Source: Haoranjiania flava
GTDB taxonomy: Bacteria; Bacteroidota; Bacteroidia; Chitinophagales; Chitinophagaceae
Assembly (NCBI RefSeq): GCF_025631005.1
Contig: NZ_JAOTPL010000008.1
Coordinates: 1 to 64,000, forward strand
Direction: 5' to 3'
Length of the DNA stretch: 64,000 bases
Part shown: one piece after another, positions 9,370 to 18,439 of the stretch
Layout of the letters: each line of letters begins with the position of its first letter
Position numbering within the stretch: the first letter of the stretch is position 1
Position numbers and translations under genes: made by a program
The notes under the pieces: generated by a model
Database searches by the model: none
Seen by the model: only the letters and a program-made list of their open reading frames with translations
Told to the model about the DNA's origin: nothing

Positions 9370-9981
9370 TCAGGCCGATATTACTTCTTGCTTTTTCTTT
9401 AAAATAGTTTTGGCAGCGTCTGAAGCAATCAGCAGTCCACCGGCCATCATAATAATATCTTTAATAACCAGCCTGCCTGCTGCAGATAGGTACGGGAAGC
9501 CATGCTGGGCGCCGCCCAGATCCGGCACCCAGGTTTCCGGCGTAGTAATCAGGAAGCTAAGTGTTATTATAGACATGCCGGATGTAAGCAGTCCGCCGAT
9601 CATTCCTGTTTTTGGGCTAAAAATACCTGATAATACCAGCAAACCTATTAAAACAATTACCGCACCTAAGCCATAAGAAAATGGATAGGTTCTGTTATGC
9701 TTATGCCACGCGATGTTTTCCGGTACTACCTTGCCTTCCGGATTTTTGTGAAGGGTATACTGTGCTACTTGTTTTCCTGTACCGTTATCTACCGGTAAGC
9801 GTGTATCTTTATTGTAAAAGAAATTCATAAAGGGAGAGTTGGTTACAAAAGGTACTATGCCATCGGCTTCGTATTGAAAAACCTTTAAACCTCCTATCCA
9901 CGCCATTACCACGAAAATAGCAATGCGCATAAAATGCATATACCCGCGCCTGCTGCCGGCTAAAATCTTCAATAACTTCAT
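9370..9981 (-). CDS. DUF417 family membrane protein (YkgB-like)
   Basis: A 203-residue protein with about four membrane segments, the first near IAIFVVMAWIGGLKVF and the others near GAVIVLIGLLVLSG, MSIITLSFLITTPETW and DIIMMAGGLLI. ITTPETW and GGAQHGFPYLS are characteristic of DUF417. I place the start at 9981 (MKLLKIL) rather than at upstream in-frame codons, because the extra N-terminus is cysteine-rich and unlike the family. It lies 99 bases after the AraC-type regulator on the same strand, which suggests joint control. Function unknown; relatives are linked to hypochlorite stress in E. coli. Confidence 0.75.
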   Translation of the reverse strand: MKLLKILAGSRRGYMHFMRIAIFVVMAWIGGLKVFQYEADGIVPFVTNSPFMNFFYNKDTRLPVDNGTGKQVAQYTLHKNPEGKVVPENIAWHKHNRTYPFSYGLGAVIVLIGLLVLSGIFSPKTGMIGGLLTSGMSIITLSFLITTPETWVPDLGGAQHGFPYLSAAGRLVIKDIIMMAGGLLIASDAAKTILKKKQEVISA

Positions 9982-10080
9982 TGCATTTAAAATTAATAAT
10001 GTAGAGAAATTTTTTTGTCCGCAGCAAAAATATATGCTACAGCAAATCCCGGGAATGGAATAATCAGGATAATGCATAGA

Positions 10081-10905
10081 CTATTTTGCCGCAATGGAAA
10101 TACCAACGCTCTCACGGTAGTGCAAAGGCGATAAACCCGTATTTTTTTTAAAATACCTGCTGAAATAAAATTCATCTTCAAAGTTGAGTTCGGCAGCTAT
10201 CTCCTTCACGGATTTATATGTAAGATGCAATAATTTTTTTGCTTCCAAAATAATGCGTTCCTGGATAATTTCGGATGGGGTTTTTCGAAATTGCTTTTTG
10301 ATTTTTTTGCTGAAAGCGCTTAGCGACAGAGACATGGCTGCCGCATAAAAAGAGGGGCTTCTTTGCCGTAAGAAATTTGCTTCAAGCAGGTTTTGAAACA
10401 CAGTGATCTCATTGTGGTCTTGATCGTCCGGCATTTCTGTTTTAACCTGATTGATTTTTTCTTTGCTGCACAAGGCAAGGATCAATTGCAGGTACGCCCT
10501 GGCTACCGCAAGTGAATAAACATCATCCGCATTTTTTTCATCCGCTAATTTTTTAAACAGCAGTTTTATCTCTGCAAAATCGTTAGCTGTAACGTTTATA
10601 TGCGGCTGCAGGTAAATATTGTTGAAGAGCAGCCCGTTGCAGGCCACCTCCTTTTTATGGTACTCTATACAATAAAAATCACCGTGAAATTGCAGCAGGT
10701 CGAAAGTAAAGCCAAAAGAGTTTATCCATTGAAAATCCTGGTGCGGTGTCAGAAATAAAATGGTATTTCCTGAAAAACTATATTCTGCAAAATCTACCAT
10801 AAATCTTCCCGTACCGTTAAATGCAATGATTTGGTAAAAGGATGAATTGTTTACAGCAGCATCTGGCAAAATACCTGTTTTTATATCGAATAAATTTTCC
10901 TGCAT
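10081..10905 (-). CDS. AraC family transcriptional regulator
   Basis: A 274-residue regulator with an N-terminal cupin-like ligand-binding half and a C-terminal double helix-turn-helix (about residues 180-268). The C-terminus carries VKEIAAELNFEDEFYFSRYFKK, the usual AraC second helix-turn-helix, and GLSPLHYR. The effector is not evident. It precedes the DUF417 gene on the same strand and is the natural candidate to control it. Confidence 0.85.
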   Translation of the reverse strand: MQENLFDIKTGILPDAAVNNSSFYQIIAFNGTGRFMVDFAEYSFSGNTILFLTPHQDFQWINSFGFTFDLLQFHGDFYCIEYHKKEVACNGLLFNNIYLQPHINVTANDFAEIKLLFKKLADEKNADDVYSLAVARAYLQLILALCSKEKINQVKTEMPDDQDHNEITVFQNLLEANFLRQRSPSFYAAAMSLSLSAFSKKIKKQFRKTPSEIIQERIILEAKKLLHLTYKSVKEIAAELNFEDEFYFSRYFKKNTGLSPLHYRESVGISIAAK

Positions 10906-10937
10906 TGCTAAAGTTGAAAAACGTAAAATACCAGGAA

Positions 10938-11741
10938 TTATTTTACAACGCTGGTCTGCGTCTGGTTTGTTTGCGCGCTGAAATATCCTAAAGCTCCGCC
11001 GTGAATATTCGATACCGGATTACCCGGGCTGCCAAATGAACCCGGCCCTCCGGTACCGCCCCTGGCTCCGGCCTCAAGGCTGTACCAATATTTATAAATA
11101 TTTTTATCTATGCAGCTCATACGTACTTTTACCGTATCGCCTTTATATATCAGATCTTCTTTTTCCTTGGAAAATACAGGCAGGTTTTGTTTTACGGTTT
11201 TCCCGTTGGAGTACTCATCATTTACCACATAAAAAGAATTATATTTTTTCCTGTTTTTATAAATGCTGAATAAGTATTGATTCTCTTCGTTAGCAGGGTC
11301 TGTGTAATGCGCAGTTGTAGTATAATTGGAATAAATAGTATTGTAAGTTACGGTGATGCTGTCAAGATTTACTTTGGTTGGCGGCATGGTTGAAGAAGCA
11401 GTATAGATCTCATTGCCAACTTTTACTTTCAGGTAGTATGTTTCTCCCGCCGTTGCTTTCAACGACTCATTATAATAAACGCCTTTTTCTACCTCAGTTA
11501 ATCGGTAAGTGTTATTTCTACTGTCTGTAATGCTCACTGCTCCTCCCTGCACACCTTCAAACCGGTTGATTTCGTCTATAGTTTGCGTGGAGGAAATAAA
11601 AACATAGCATTGTTTTTCCTTATCGGTGATAGTGCCTTCTATCACTATTCTTTGCGGTGCATTTTTCAGGTTAAGGTCAATTATTTTTTCACAGGAAAAA
11701 AGCAAGAGCGCTAAAATGTATATTGTAAGCTTTTGCAGCAT
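10938..11741 (-). CDS. DUF4249 lipoprotein
   Basis: A 267-residue lipoprotein (lipobox LLLFSC, lipidated Cys17). The N-terminal mature part, IDLNLKNAPQRIVIEGTITDKE, is typical of DUF4249. These proteins are commonly encoded beside TonB-dependent receptors that lack a SusD partner and are thought to be their surface companions. Here the gene starts one base after the stop of the receptor at 11743-14064, so the two are co-translated. Substrate unknown. Confidence 0.85.
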   Translation of the reverse strand: MLQKLTIYILALLLFSCEKIIDLNLKNAPQRIVIEGTITDKEKQCYVFISSTQTIDEINRFEGVQGGAVSITDSRNNTYRLTEVEKGVYYNESLKATAGETYYLKVKVGNEIYTASSTMPPTKVNLDSITVTYNTIYSNYTTTAHYTDPANEENQYLFSIYKNRKKYNSFYVVNDEYSNGKTVKQNLPVFSKEKEDLIYKGDTVKVRMSCIDKNIYKYWYSLEAGARGGTGGPGSFGSPGNPVSNIHGGALGYFSAQTNQTQTSVVK

Positions 11742-11742
11742 A

Positions 11743-14064
11743 TTAATTTATTTTAAAATTATAAGAGATGGACGGGATGAAGCGAAACAGGGATGTTTGT
11801 ACTGCTTCCACTGTGTTCGGGTCATCTTTGTTGTCTCTGAAATTAATAGTGTATGCATTTTCCCTTCCGTATGCATTGTACACGCCAAATGAAAGTTCTG
11901 AAGAGAATTTTTTTGTTTTTTTCAGCAGCACATTAACGCTTACATCCAGGCGGTGGTAGTCTGGCATGCGTTGCGAATTGCGGTCAGTGTAGTAGTACGC
12001 GGTAATGCCATTAATGCTGTATTTGCCTACAGGGAATGTTACGGCATCTCCGGTATAATATATCCAGGTACCTGCCAATGTCCAGCGTTTATTCAGCTCG
12101 TACGTAGCCACTATGGCCAGGTCGTGCGTTCTGTCCTGGCGCGCATTGTACCATTGATGGTTGTTGATCTGGTCAATCTTTTTTTCGCTTTTGGAAAGTG
12201 TATAACTGATCCAGCCGGTAAGCCTGCCTGTTTTCTTTTTCAGCAAAGTTTCCAGGCCATACGTCCTGCCGATACCGAATAAAAGCGACTGTTCAATGGG
12301 GTCTAGGCTGTTAGTGATGTTTGAACCGTTGCGGTAGTCTATCTGGTTTTGCAGGGCTTTGTAATAGCTTTCAATATTCAGCTCGTAGGTAGCATTGAAC
12401 AGGTCTTTGTAATAGCCCAGTGAGAACTGGTCCGAAATTTCAGGCCTGATAAAATTGTTGCTCGCTACCCATTTGTCGGTTGGGTTGGTTGAGGTGGAAT
12501 TAGAGATCAGGTGCAGGTTTTGCACGTTTCTGACATAGCCGAATTTCAGCGAGCTGGAATTGTTCAGCAGAAAACTGGCCGCGATACGCGGCTCGGGATT
12601 AAAGTAATTTTTTACTACTTCTCCTTTGCCAAATTGCAGCGTATCGGTGATCTCCCCGTTCGTATTCACATTATAAAACTGTCCTGCGCCGATAGCGGTA
12701 AATGCGTTGAAACGAAGGCCATAAGACAGGTTCAGCCGGTCTGATGCTTTCCAGTTGTTGTTGAAATAAATGGCATTTTCGTAGGCGTACCGGTCTTCCA
12801 GCTTTTTAGGATTGATGCTGCCGCTGGGAGAGTTAGGGGTCACTTCGCCTGGGTGAATGGTATGATGTATCAGGTTAAAGCCGAAGCGCAGGTTATTTCT
12901 TTGGTTGATGTTCCACTGGAAATCCTGCTTCAGGTTTATGTCCTTGATTTTGGATATAATACTCAGTCCTTCTGGTATGGTAGGATTAATCAGTATTTCA
13001 TAATTGTAATTGCTGTAAATAAATGAGGTATTTGAAAACAGTTTGTTGTTGAAGATATGGTTCCAACGCAGCGTGCCGGTAGCATTGCCCCAGTTGATGC
13101 CAAATGCATTGTTGATGGTGAAATTGTCCTTCCCGAAGTAGCCCGAAATAAACAGCTTGTCTTTTTTACCTAATGTAAAATTGGTTTTTGTGTTGAGGTC
13201 GTAAAAATACAGCTGGTTGTTGTTGAGAGCGCTGTCTTTGGAAAGCTTTAAAAACATGTCTGCGTAAGTGCGCCTGCCGGAGACAAGAAAAGAGGATTTT
13301 TCCTTTTGGATCGGGCCTTCCAGCGTAAGGCGTGAAGATATTAAACCGATGCCGCCGGTTGCTGCAAACTTACGGTTATTGCCGTCGTTCATGCGCAGAT
13401 CCACCACGGAAGACAACCTGCCTCCGTATTGTGCAGGCATACTTCCTTTGTATACAGATACATCTTTTATGGCATCTGAATTGAACACAGAAAAGAAGCC
13501 GAGCAAGTGGGCTGCATTGTAAACAGTAGCTTCATCCAGTACAATCAGGTTCTGATCAGAGCTGCCGCCGCGCACAAAAAAGCCGCTGTTGCCTTCACCG
13601 GCAGATTTAATGCCGGGCAGCAATTGCAGTGTTTTCAGCAGGTCCTTTTCGCCGAGCAAAACAGGTATGTTTTTTATTTCTTCCGTGCTGAGTTTTTCCA
13701 CGCTCATCTGCGGGCTGCGCAGGCTCCGGGCATTGGTGTTTGTGGTTACAACCACTTCATCAAGTTCGGTAGCTGAAGCATCGGACAGTTCAATATTTAT
13801 AATGGTATCTTTGAGTAAGGTAATGCTTTGTGATGCGCTTTCTTTGCCTAAGGAACGGTATACAATTTCGTGTACGCCCGAAGACAGTGATAAAGAGTAG
13901 AAACCATAGTCGTTGCTCACAGTCTGTTGGCGGCCGCTGGCAACGGTAGCGCCGATAATGGTTTCGCCGCTTTCTTTGGATTTAATGGTGCCGCTTACCA
14001 CAAACTGTTGTGCAGTTGCCAGGTAAGTGATTGTCAGGAAAAGAAATGTGAGGTAAAATTTCAT
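11743..14064 (-). CDS. TonB-dependent receptor with carboxypeptidase-like N-terminal domain
   Basis: A 773-residue outer-membrane receptor. Signal peptide ends at TAQ, followed by a CarboxypepD_reg-like beta domain (about 20-100, GTIKSKESGETIIGATV), the plug domain (about 120-230, with VRGGSSDQNLIVLDEATVYN) and a beta-barrel to the C-terminal Phe/Asn strand. At under 800 residues it belongs to the shorter class paired with DUF4249 rather than the roughly 1000-residue SusC class. The xerC stop lies 32 bases upstream on the same strand. Confidence 0.9.
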   Translation of the reverse strand: MKFYLTFLFLTITYLATAQQFVVSGTIKSKESGETIIGATVASGRQQTVSNDYGFYSLSLSSGVHEIVYRSLGKESASQSITLLKDTIINIELSDASATELDEVVVTTNTNARSLRSPQMSVEKLSTEEIKNIPVLLGEKDLLKTLQLLPGIKSAGEGNSGFFVRGGSSDQNLIVLDEATVYNAAHLLGFFSVFNSDAIKDVSVYKGSMPAQYGGRLSSVVDLRMNDGNNRKFAATGGIGLISSRLTLEGPIQKEKSSFLVSGRRTYADMFLKLSKDSALNNNQLYFYDLNTKTNFTLGKKDKLFISGYFGKDNFTINNAFGINWGNATGTLRWNHIFNNKLFSNTSFIYSNYNYEILINPTIPEGLSIISKIKDINLKQDFQWNINQRNNLRFGFNLIHHTIHPGEVTPNSPSGSINPKKLEDRYAYENAIYFNNNWKASDRLNLSYGLRFNAFTAIGAGQFYNVNTNGEITDTLQFGKGEVVKNYFNPEPRIAASFLLNNSSSLKFGYVRNVQNLHLISNSTSTNPTDKWVASNNFIRPEISDQFSLGYYKDLFNATYELNIESYYKALQNQIDYRNGSNITNSLDPIEQSLLFGIGRTYGLETLLKKKTGRLTGWISYTLSKSEKKIDQINNHQWYNARQDRTHDLAIVATYELNKRWTLAGTWIYYTGDAVTFPVGKYSINGITAYYYTDRNSQRMPDYHRLDVSVNVLLKKTKKFSSELSFGVYNAYGRENAYTINFRDNKDDPNTVEAVQTSLFRFIPSISYNFKIN

Positions 14065-14096
14065 CCGTTATTTGCTGCGTTTCATTCGAAAATAAA

Positions 14097-15023
14097 TCAT
14101 TTTGCTTTGGGATGCGCTTTTTTGTACACTTCTTTCAGCTTTTCTATGGTGTTGTGCGTGTAAACCTGTGTGGCTGCCAGGCTTGAATGGCCCAGCAGTT
14201 CCTTTACTGCATTGATGTCGGCGCCTTCATTCATCAGGTGTGTGGCAAAGGTGTGCCGCAGAACGTGGGGGCTTTTCTTTTTTAATTTAATATCGCCCTG
14301 GGTCATTTGTGTTTTTACGGCATTGTAAAAAAATTTAGGATATAGTTTTTTACCTTTTTCATTTACGAAACATTCAGTGGCCCGCGGTTCTGCAACCGGT
14401 TTATCCTGCATATAATCTTTCAAAAGCGCCAGCAACTTTGCCGATAAGGGAATGATCCTTTCCTTGTTGCCTTTGCCTACAACTTTCAGCTGGCCATAGC
14501 TTGCATCAATTTGTGTTTCCTGCAGGTTTACCAGCTCGCTGAGCCTGATGCCTGTTTCATAAAAAAGCTGTGTAGCCAGCGCGGCTGTACGGTTGCGCCA
14601 GAGGGCCTTTTCGCCTGGCTCCTGCTTATCCCCGGCATGCAATGTACAGTTCAGAAGGTTTTGCATCTCTGTTTCTTTCACAAATTCCGGCAGGCGTTTA
14701 CTGAGCTTTGGTAAGGTTACCGCTTCGGCAGGTGTAGTATCTACTAGCCCGTTTCGCAATAAAAATTTAAAGAAAGATTTTACGGAAGATATTTTCCGGT
14801 GAATAGTTTTGTGGGTGCTCTTCTCTTCGTTCTTTAAACATGCCATCCAGGAGCGTACCATTACGGTGCTTACCTCTTGCCAGCGACTGGTTTCAAAGTC
14901 AGCTTCCAGGAAAGTTGCAAATTGCTGAATATCGTTTTTATAGGCAATGACGGTATGCTCCGAATATCTTTTTTCAAATTTCAGGTAGTTGATAAAAGCG
15001 GGCAGGTACTGGTCGTTTTGCAT
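14097..15023 (-). CDS. xerC: XerC/XerD-type tyrosine recombinase
   Basis: A 308-residue site-specific recombinase. N-terminal SAM-like core-binding domain (about 1-95) and C-terminal catalytic domain with the full active site: Arg160 (GIRLSEL), Lys184 (GKGNKER), His253 and Arg256 (HVLRHTF), His279 (LLGHSS) and the nucleophile Tyr288 (QVYTH). Length and sequence fit chromosome-dimer resolution rather than a phage integrase, and in Bacteroidota this gene usually follows rpsU. Here a Fic gene lies between the two. Confidence 0.88.
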   Translation of the reverse strand: MQNDQYLPAFINYLKFEKRYSEHTVIAYKNDIQQFATFLEADFETSRWQEVSTVMVRSWMACLKNEEKSTHKTIHRKISSVKSFFKFLLRNGLVDTTPAEAVTLPKLSKRLPEFVKETEMQNLLNCTLHAGDKQEPGEKALWRNRTAALATQLFYETGIRLSELVNLQETQIDASYGQLKVVGKGNKERIIPLSAKLLALLKDYMQDKPVAEPRATECFVNEKGKKLYPKFFYNAVKTQMTQGDIKLKKKSPHVLRHTFATHLMNEGADINAVKELLGHSSLAATQVYTHNTIEKLKEVYKKAHPKAK

Positions 15024-15242
15024 GAGGTTATAAAGTTACAAAAATCATCGCGAATTGGCGGCAATCACCTAAACGTGACATGATATGCACTACCGCGCTG
15101 CCTGGTTCATACATCAGGTTGGCTGTGTAAGATCTATATTCCATATTTGCCATTTTCAAAAGCACAAGGCAGGTTTATCTGTAGCGGTAATGCCGGTTTT
15201 TACAAATCTCCATGTCTTTTGCCGTCTACGTATAACCTTAAT

Positions 15243-16358
15243 TCAAGCGGTCCGGCTTGAATCTTTTTCAACTAACAGATAGCTTGCGTTTCTGCCCCCT
15301 TCACTTGTCTGCCGCAGAATTTTCTTTGCTATCAGGTCTTTTATATCACGCAATGCAGTATCTGTGGAGGTCTTTGTAATTTTTGCCCATTTTGATGTTT
15401 GTAATTTGCCTTCAAAACCATCAAAAAGCTTATTAATCATTAAACGTTGGCGTTCGTTGATAAGTGTATGCTCATGCTGTTTCCAAAACTCAGCTTTTTG
15501 CAATATTCTTTGTGTAGCTGCTTCCGTAGTTTGTATGGCATTAAGCAAACAATTCAGGAACCAGTCTAACCAGGGAGTAATGTCTCCACTACCATGCTGA
15601 ACTTTCTGTAATATTTTATAATACTGTTTTCTTTCGATTAATATCTGGCCTGACATGCTGTAAAAACGCTCGTTACTGTTTTCAGCGCGAGCAAGCAACA
15701 TATCAGATATAGCACGCCCGATCCTTCCGTTTCCATCGTCAAAAGGATGAATGATGATAAACCAAAAATGTGCAATAGCTGCTTTTAAAACAGGATCTAA
15801 GGTATGATCATCATTGAGCCATTTTAGAAATATATCCATTTCAGGTTTTACACGTTCCTTTTCTATCGCTTCATAGCGAACTTTTTCTTTACCTATCGCA
15901 CCTGATACTACACTCATTTCGCTTGTGCGGTATTTTCCCACTTCAATTTTATATGGCCCGCTGTATCCTGTAGGAAACAGTGCGGCATGCCATCCAAATA
16001 ATCTTTCTTCGGTTAAAGGCATTTCATACCGTTGTGTTGCATCCAGCATCATTTCCACTATACTTTCTATATGCCGGCTGCTTGGTACCAGGCCTGCTGT
16101 ATTGATGCCTAAGCGGCGTGCTATGGATGAACGTACCTGTTCATAGTTCAATAGTTCTCCTTCTATTTCAGAAGACTTTACTACGTCTGAAGTTAGTGCT
16201 GTTAGTGAAGTTTCTTCCTTGGCTGAAAAGCCAAGGGCGTTCATCTGTCCAATGATCTTGCCTTGCATTAACCGTACCCTTCCGAATAACGAGTTAATAG
16301 CTTGATAATCCCAGGTAAAGTGCGTCCAATTTCTATATTGATAAATATATTTAGCCAT
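15243..16358 (-). CDS. Fic family protein with DUF4172 N-terminus and C-terminal winged helix
   Basis: A 371-residue protein starting at 16358 (MAKYIYQ), chosen because family members begin this way and because the upstream extension would run through the palindromic operator region. Order: DUF4172-like segment (YRNWTHFTWDYQAI), inhibitory helix SSEIEG (about 62-67, matching S/T-x3-E-G/N), Fic catalytic motif HPFDDGNGRIGR (about 204-215), then a winged-helix domain (about 305-371) ending GGRNASYLL. Fic enzymes transfer AMP or related groups to target hydroxyls; the internal inhibitory helix keeps them off. The winged helix suggests DNA binding, perhaps autoregulation. It sits between rpsU and xerC. 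Confidence 0.9.
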   Translation of the reverse strand: MAKYIYQYRNWTHFTWDYQAINSLFGRVRLMQGKIIGQMNALGFSAKEETSLTALTSDVVKSSEIEGELLNYEQVRSSIARRLGINTAGLVPSSRHIESIVEMMLDATQRYEMPLTEERLFGWHAALFPTGYSGPYKIEVGKYRTSEMSVVSGAIGKEKVRYEAIEKERVKPEMDIFLKWLNDDHTLDPVLKAAIAHFWFIIIHPFDDGNGRIGRAISDMLLARAENSNERFYSMSGQILIERKQYYKILQKVQHGSGDITPWLDWFLNCLLNAIQTTEAATQRILQKAEFWKQHEHTLINERQRLMINKLFDGFEGKLQTSKWAKITKTSTDTALRDIKDLIAKKILRQTSEGGRNASYLLVEKDSSRTA

Positions 16359-16368
16359 ACCCGCCAAT

Positions 16369-16417
16369 AAATATGCGGTAAATATAGCAATTATTTGCCG
16401 CATATTTGCGGTGAATA
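16369..16417. promoter_or_regulatory. Operator-like repeat cluster upstream of the Fic gene
   Basis: A 16-bp sequence at 16369-16384 (core ATGCGGTAAATA) is repeated inverted at 16392-16407 with 15 of 16 matches and a 7-bp spacer. A third copy in direct orientation, 13 of 16, overlaps at 16402-16417. The cluster begins 11 bases upstream of the Fic ATG, the usual place for a repressor operator. Confidence 0.6.
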
Positions 16418-16472
16418 AACAGCCTTTTTACCGAAACCCCATCACATAAGTAATGCTTAGTACCTCACAAAC

Positions 16473-16500
16473 AAAAAAACCTAAAGCAAAAACTTTAGGC
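16473..16500 (-). terminator. rpsU intrinsic terminator
   Basis: Seven-base-pair stem CCTAAAG/CTTTAGG (16480-16486 with 16493-16499). On the minus strand it is followed by seven T (16479 down to 16473). It lies just after the rpsU stop and before the Fic control region, so it separates the two units. Confidence 0.85.
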
Positions 16501-16523
16501 TGAATTTCTTGAAAAAAATTTGA

Positions 16524-16718
16524 TTAATCTATCTTTCCGGAAGCTATCTGCTGTTTGTAGATCGCTTTTAATCTTTCTTCACGGCGCTTAATGGAAGGCT
16601 TGGTGAAGTTCTGACGAGATCTTAACTGTAATAAAGTCTTACTCTTCTCAAATTTCTTTTTGTATTTTTTGAGCGCTTTATCGATATTTTCACAATCTTT
16701 AGAATCAATGATCAGCAT
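16524..16718 (-). CDS. rpsU: 30S ribosomal protein S21
   Basis: A 64-residue basic protein of the S21 family, with the KKYKKKFEKSKTL and SIKRREERLKA segments typical of Bacteroidota S21. The start is at 16718 (MLIIDSKDCEN); upstream in-frame codons would enter the promoter. It has its own promoter (16750-16779) and terminator (16473-16500). In this phylum it usually heads a run with xerC, hpf, tRNAs and tuf; only xerC is near here. Confidence 0.93.
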   Translation of the reverse strand: MLIIDSKDCENIDKALKKYKKKFEKSKTLLQLRSRQNFTKPSIKRREERLKAIYKQQIASGKID

Positions 16719-16749
16719 GAAATTTCCTTTTTTAATGATTTTTGGAATG

Positions 16750-16779
16750 CAAAGATAACCCGTTTTATAAAAATAACAA
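16750..16779 (-). promoter_or_regulatory. Promoter of rpsU
   Basis: On the minus strand TTG (16779-16777), 19 bp, TATCTTTG (16757-16750): an exact match to the Bacteroidota primary sigma consensus, about 30 bases before the rpsU ATG. Confidence 0.8.
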
Positions 16780-16828
16780 AATAATCTCAGCAAATTTTAT
16801 TTGCTGGCAAATTAACTACATTTGCTGC

Positions 16829-17419
16829 ATGTTTACAGGAATTGTTGAAACTACAGGCATCATTGAAGAGATCGTTCAAAGCGGCACCAACCGGTCGTTT
16901 CGTATTGCTTCGGCTATTTCTTCAGAATTGCGCGTTGACCAGAGCCTGAGCCACGACGGTGTATGCCTTACGGTAGAAGAGGTGAGTGCAGGCAGCCATG
17001 TAGTAACGGCTATACAGGAAACACTGGATAAGACAAACCTGTCTGCACGGAAACCCGGCAATACCATTAACCTGGAAAGATGCATGGCTATGAATGGCAG
17101 GCTTGACGGGCATATTGTGCAGGGGCATGTAGACGCTACAGCAGCATGCCTGGAAAGGAAGGACAAAGACGGCAGCGTGGAGTTTGTTTTTGAGTTTGAC
17201 AGAAGCTTTGCCGAATTGATAGTAGAAAAGGGTTCAGTAACTGTAAACGGTATCAGCCTTACCTGTTTTGATATTACAGAAAACACTTTCACGATAGCGG
17301 TAATACCTTATACCTTCGCACATACCAATATCAGCGATGTGTATCCCGGCACCCTTGTAAACATTGAGTTTGATATATTGGGAAAATACGTAAACCGGAA
17401 ACTAAACCTGCAAAAATAA
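16829..17419 (+). CDS. ribE: Riboflavin synthase, alpha subunit
   Basis: A 196-residue enzyme that dismutates two lumazines into riboflavin. It shows the N-terminal MFTGIVETTG and two lumazine-binding repeats, the first with SHDGVCLTVEE and the second with GHIVQGHVDA and SVTVNGISLT. The start is at 16829; the longer frame upstream overlaps the rpsU promoter. A TACATTTG element (16817-16824) lies five bases before the ATG, so transcription may start at or near the start codon, but the usual -33 TTG is not at the right distance. No FMN riboswitch fits in the short leader. Confidence 0.95.
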   Translation: MFTGIVETTGIIEEIVQSGTNRSFRIASAISSELRVDQSLSHDGVCLTVEEVSAGSHVVTAIQETLDKTNLSARKPGNTINLERCMAMNGRLDGHIVQGHVDATAACLERKDKDGSVEFVFEFDRSFAELIVEKGSVTVNGISLTCFDITENTFTIAVIPYTFAHTNISDVYPGTLVNIEFDILGKYVNRKLNLQK

Positions 17420-17420
17420 T

Positions 17421-17705
17421 ATGGCAAAAGTTACAAGTTTCGGCGATGCCATGAAGGAGATGGTCTCTAAAAAACGGGCCCTGAAAAACGGCTTGCAAAC
17501 CGCTAAGATAGAAGAAGTATGGCAGGAGGTAATGGGCCAGGCCGCCAAATACACCGATAAAGTACAGATCATTGACCGCACATTGTTTATTTCTTCTTCC
17601 AACGGGCCGTTTAAGAATGAACTCTTCTTCCAGAGAAACCTGATTGTAGAAAGGGTGAACGAAGCTTTTGGCGAAAAGGTGATTGATAAAGTAGTGATCA
17701 ACTGA
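17421..17705 (+). CDS. DUF721 (DciA-like) protein
   Basis: A 94-residue protein starting one base after the ribE stop, so probably translated from the same mRNA. The W-x-E-V-M-G-x-A segment, an internal TLFISSSNGPFKNEL and the closing VVIN fit the short DUF721 family found across Bacteroidota. Members of the wider DUF721 family include DciA, which loads the replicative helicase; whether this short form does so is not known. Confidence 0.78.
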   Translation: MAKVTSFGDAMKEMVSKKRALKNGLQTAKIEEVWQEVMGQAAKYTDKVQIIDRTLFISSSNGPFKNELFFQRNLIVERVNEAFGEKVIDKVVIN

Positions 17706-17713
17706 TAGCCGCA

Positions 17714-18439
17714 TCATCGGTCCAGAGCGGCTGCTGCTGCTTCATCTAAAAACCAATACACTTGCCCGTTTAAAGGATCTACCAGTTTAGCAGGATAAAT
17801 TTGCGGTGGTTGGCTCCCTTTCAACACTTCATATACAGCCTGTTGTTTATCTTCTCCCGATACCACGAAAACAGCATTGCTGCAAAGATTCGCTGCAGCT
17901 TTGGTGAGGGTGAGCCGGTACATATTCTGACTTGCGCTCCAAAAATAATCTACCCATTTTGTTGCTTCGTGCAATACCTTTCCGTAGGGGAACATTGACA
18001 GCGTATGCCCGTCAGTGCCGAGGCCTAGCAGCAGCACATCCATTGTTTTTGCTGGTGTGAAAAAATTGCGTAAAACTGCTTCATATTCCTGAGCGCTCTT
18101 CTCCGGTGTGGTATTTTCTGTTTTAAAAAAATGTATTTGCTGGTCCTGCACAGGCAGATGCTCCAGCAGGTTTTTATAGCACATGCCTGCATTGCTTTGC
18201 TCATCCGTTACGGGCACAAATCTCTCATCGCCCAGGAAGAAGTGCCATTTGCTCCATTCAAACTGATGAATATACGCATCGCCTGAAAGCAGCCTGTACA
18301 AAGCCTTTGGCGTGCTGCCGCCCGATAGTGCAACGGTGAAAAAATCCTGCTCCTGCAGTACTTCTTTTTCCTTCTGCAATAAAAAATCAGCTACTTTCCT
18401 ATTGAGCGCATCTCTATTTTTTGCTACGGTTATCTGCAT
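17714..18439 (-). CDS. pgl: 6-phosphogluconolactonase
   Basis: A 241-residue enzyme that hydrolyses 6-phosphogluconolactone in the oxidative pentose phosphate pathway. Landmarks are LSGGSTPKALY near residue 40, GDERFVP, and GLGTDGHTLSMFP near residue 143. It overlaps the end of zwf by 26 bases and is the last gene of the gnd-zwf-pgl operon. It converges on the DUF721 gene with eight bases between stops. Confidence 0.93.
   Translation of the reverse strand: MQITVAKNRDALNRKVADFLLQKEKEVLQEQDFFTVALSGGSTPKALYRLLSGDAYIHQFEWSKWHFFLGDERFVPVTDEQSNAGMCYKNLLEHLPVQDQQIHFFKTENTTPEKSAQEYEAVLRNFFTPAKTMDVLLLGLGTDGHTLSMFPYGKVLHEATKWVDYFWSASQNMYRLTLTKAAANLCSNAVFVVSGEDKQQAVYEVLKGSQPPQIYPAKLVDPLNGQVYWFLDEAAAAALDR

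Noticed and set aside
14097..15023. Tyrosine recombinase as integrase of a mobile element
   Set aside because: Full-length Xer-type sequence in its usual company with rpsU; no attachment repeats or element genes around it.
15243..16358. Fic toxin-antitoxin pair
   Set aside because: No separate antitoxin gene is adjacent; the inhibitory helix is inside the Fic protein itself.
16779..16828. FMN riboswitch before ribE
   Set aside because: The leader is too short and none of the conserved RFN elements are visible.
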